DNA from: Spirochaetaceae bacterium
GTDB taxonomy: Bacteria > Spirochaetota > Spirochaetia > Treponematales > Breznakiellaceae
NCBI GenBank assembly: GCA_031258615.1
Contig: JAIRMP010000213.1
Coordinates: 1 to 5,866, forward strand
DNA: 5,866 nt
Reading direction: 5' to 3'
Positions 5,615 through 5,866 of the stretch are shown here, piece after piece. Position numbers and translations under genes: made by a program. The notes under the pieces are model-generated. The model saw only the letters and a program-made list of their open reading frames with translations, was not told the DNA's origin and ran no database searches. Numbering within the stretch: position 1 is the stretch's first letter; the number at the start of each line of letters is the position of its first letter.

Positions 5615-5621
5615 TATAAAA

Positions 5622-5866
5622 ATGGGAAATGTAACCTTAAATGCCGCCGGCAAGGCAAAAAACGATGAATTTTATACTCAAATCTCGGATATAGAAAAGG
5701 AATGTTCTCATTACAAGGGGCATTTTAAGGGCAAAACCATTTTCTGCAACTGCGATGACCCTTATGAAAGCGAATTTTTTAAATACTTTGCGTTAAATTT
5801 TAATCACTTGGAGCTGAAAAAACTGCTTGCCAGTTGCTATATTGGCTCGCCTATTGCCAACACGCA
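5622..5866 (+). CDS. EcoRI-family adenine DNA methyltransferase, 5' part
   Basis: An uninterrupted frame of 81 complete codons runs from ATG 5622 off the right edge, so only the N-terminus is visible. It reads MGNVTLNAAGKAKNDEFYTQ, then SDIEKE and HYKGHFKGKTIFCNCDDP, then FFKYFALNF. KNDEFYTQ and CNCDDP followed by FFKYF are hallmarks of the EcoRI modification methylase family, which transfers a methyl group from S-adenosylmethionine to adenine N6 in a target site. The catalytic NPPF-type motif lies further along and is not in the window. The start matches the family's usual N-terminus and sits directly after a strong promoter without an RBS. By hand count this stretch is about 38% G+C, well below the GC-rich pyrC next door, which suggests horizontal acquisition. 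Whether a restriction enzyme partner follows, or the enzyme is solitary, cannot be seen. Confidence 0.85.
   Translation, partial: MGNVTLNAAGKAKNDEFYTQISDIEKECSHYKGHFKGKTIFCNCDDPYESEFFKYFALNFNHLELKKLLASCYIGSPIANT

Noticed and set aside
5396..5653. Reverse-strand 85-codon frame across the tonB-methyltransferase gap.
   Set aside because: It is made of the palindromic tandem repeat plus AT-rich promoter sequence, overlaps the methyltransferase start, and its Lys/Arg/Pro-rich product has no recognisable fold.

Overview
This is a densely coded bacterial segment with every convincing gene on the + strand: a long-chain acyl-CoA synthetase, a three-gene de novo pyrimidine cluster (pyrB, pyrI, pyrC), a TonB-type energy transducer, and the 5' end of an EcoRI-family adenine DNA methyltransferase that runs off the right edge. 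No tRNA, rRNA, CRISPR array, transposase or phage gene was seen. The TonB protein implies an outer membrane. The separate PyrB and PyrI subunits, GC-rich coding with AT-rich patches, and palindromic intergenic repeats would fit a spirochaete such as an insect-gut Treponema relative. That placement is an inference from gene style and was not tested by any search.

Layout. Bases 1-147 hold no confident gene: a strong Shine-Dalgarno with a 21-codon micro-ORF and two consecutive hairpins. A near-consensus sigma70-type promoter (148-175) ends six bases before the acyl-CoA synthetase ATG (182-1945), so that mRNA may be leaderless. The 141-base gap up to 2086 holds a perfect 10-bp GC-rich stem-loop (probable terminator or attenuator), a weak promoter candidate and a good ribosome binding site for pyrB. 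pyrB (2087-3010), pyrI (3011-3466), pyrC (3463-4680) and tonB (4699-5358) are packed with junctions of 0, -4 and +18 bases, consistent with one operon. The 263-base gap 5359-5621 holds an imperfect tandem pair of ~42-bp palindromic units, a short hairpin with a T run, and a promoter with a perfect TATAAT lying seven bases before the methyltransferase ATG.

How the genes work together. PyrB and PyrI together make the two-subunit, nucleotide-regulated aspartate transcarbamoylase, which converts carbamoyl phosphate and aspartate to carbamoyl-aspartate. PyrC then cyclises the product to dihydroorotate. The acyl-CoA synthetase (fatty-acid activation), TonB (outer-membrane energisation) and methyltransferase (DNA modification) have no evident link to pyrimidine synthesis.

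I did not find a clearly new biological system. The observations most worth checking are: the single in-frame UAG between pyrB and pyrI; the two leaderless-looking promoters; the perfect 13-bp hairpin inside pyrC; the palindromic tandem repeat; and the AT-rich, possibly acquired methyltransferase at the right edge.
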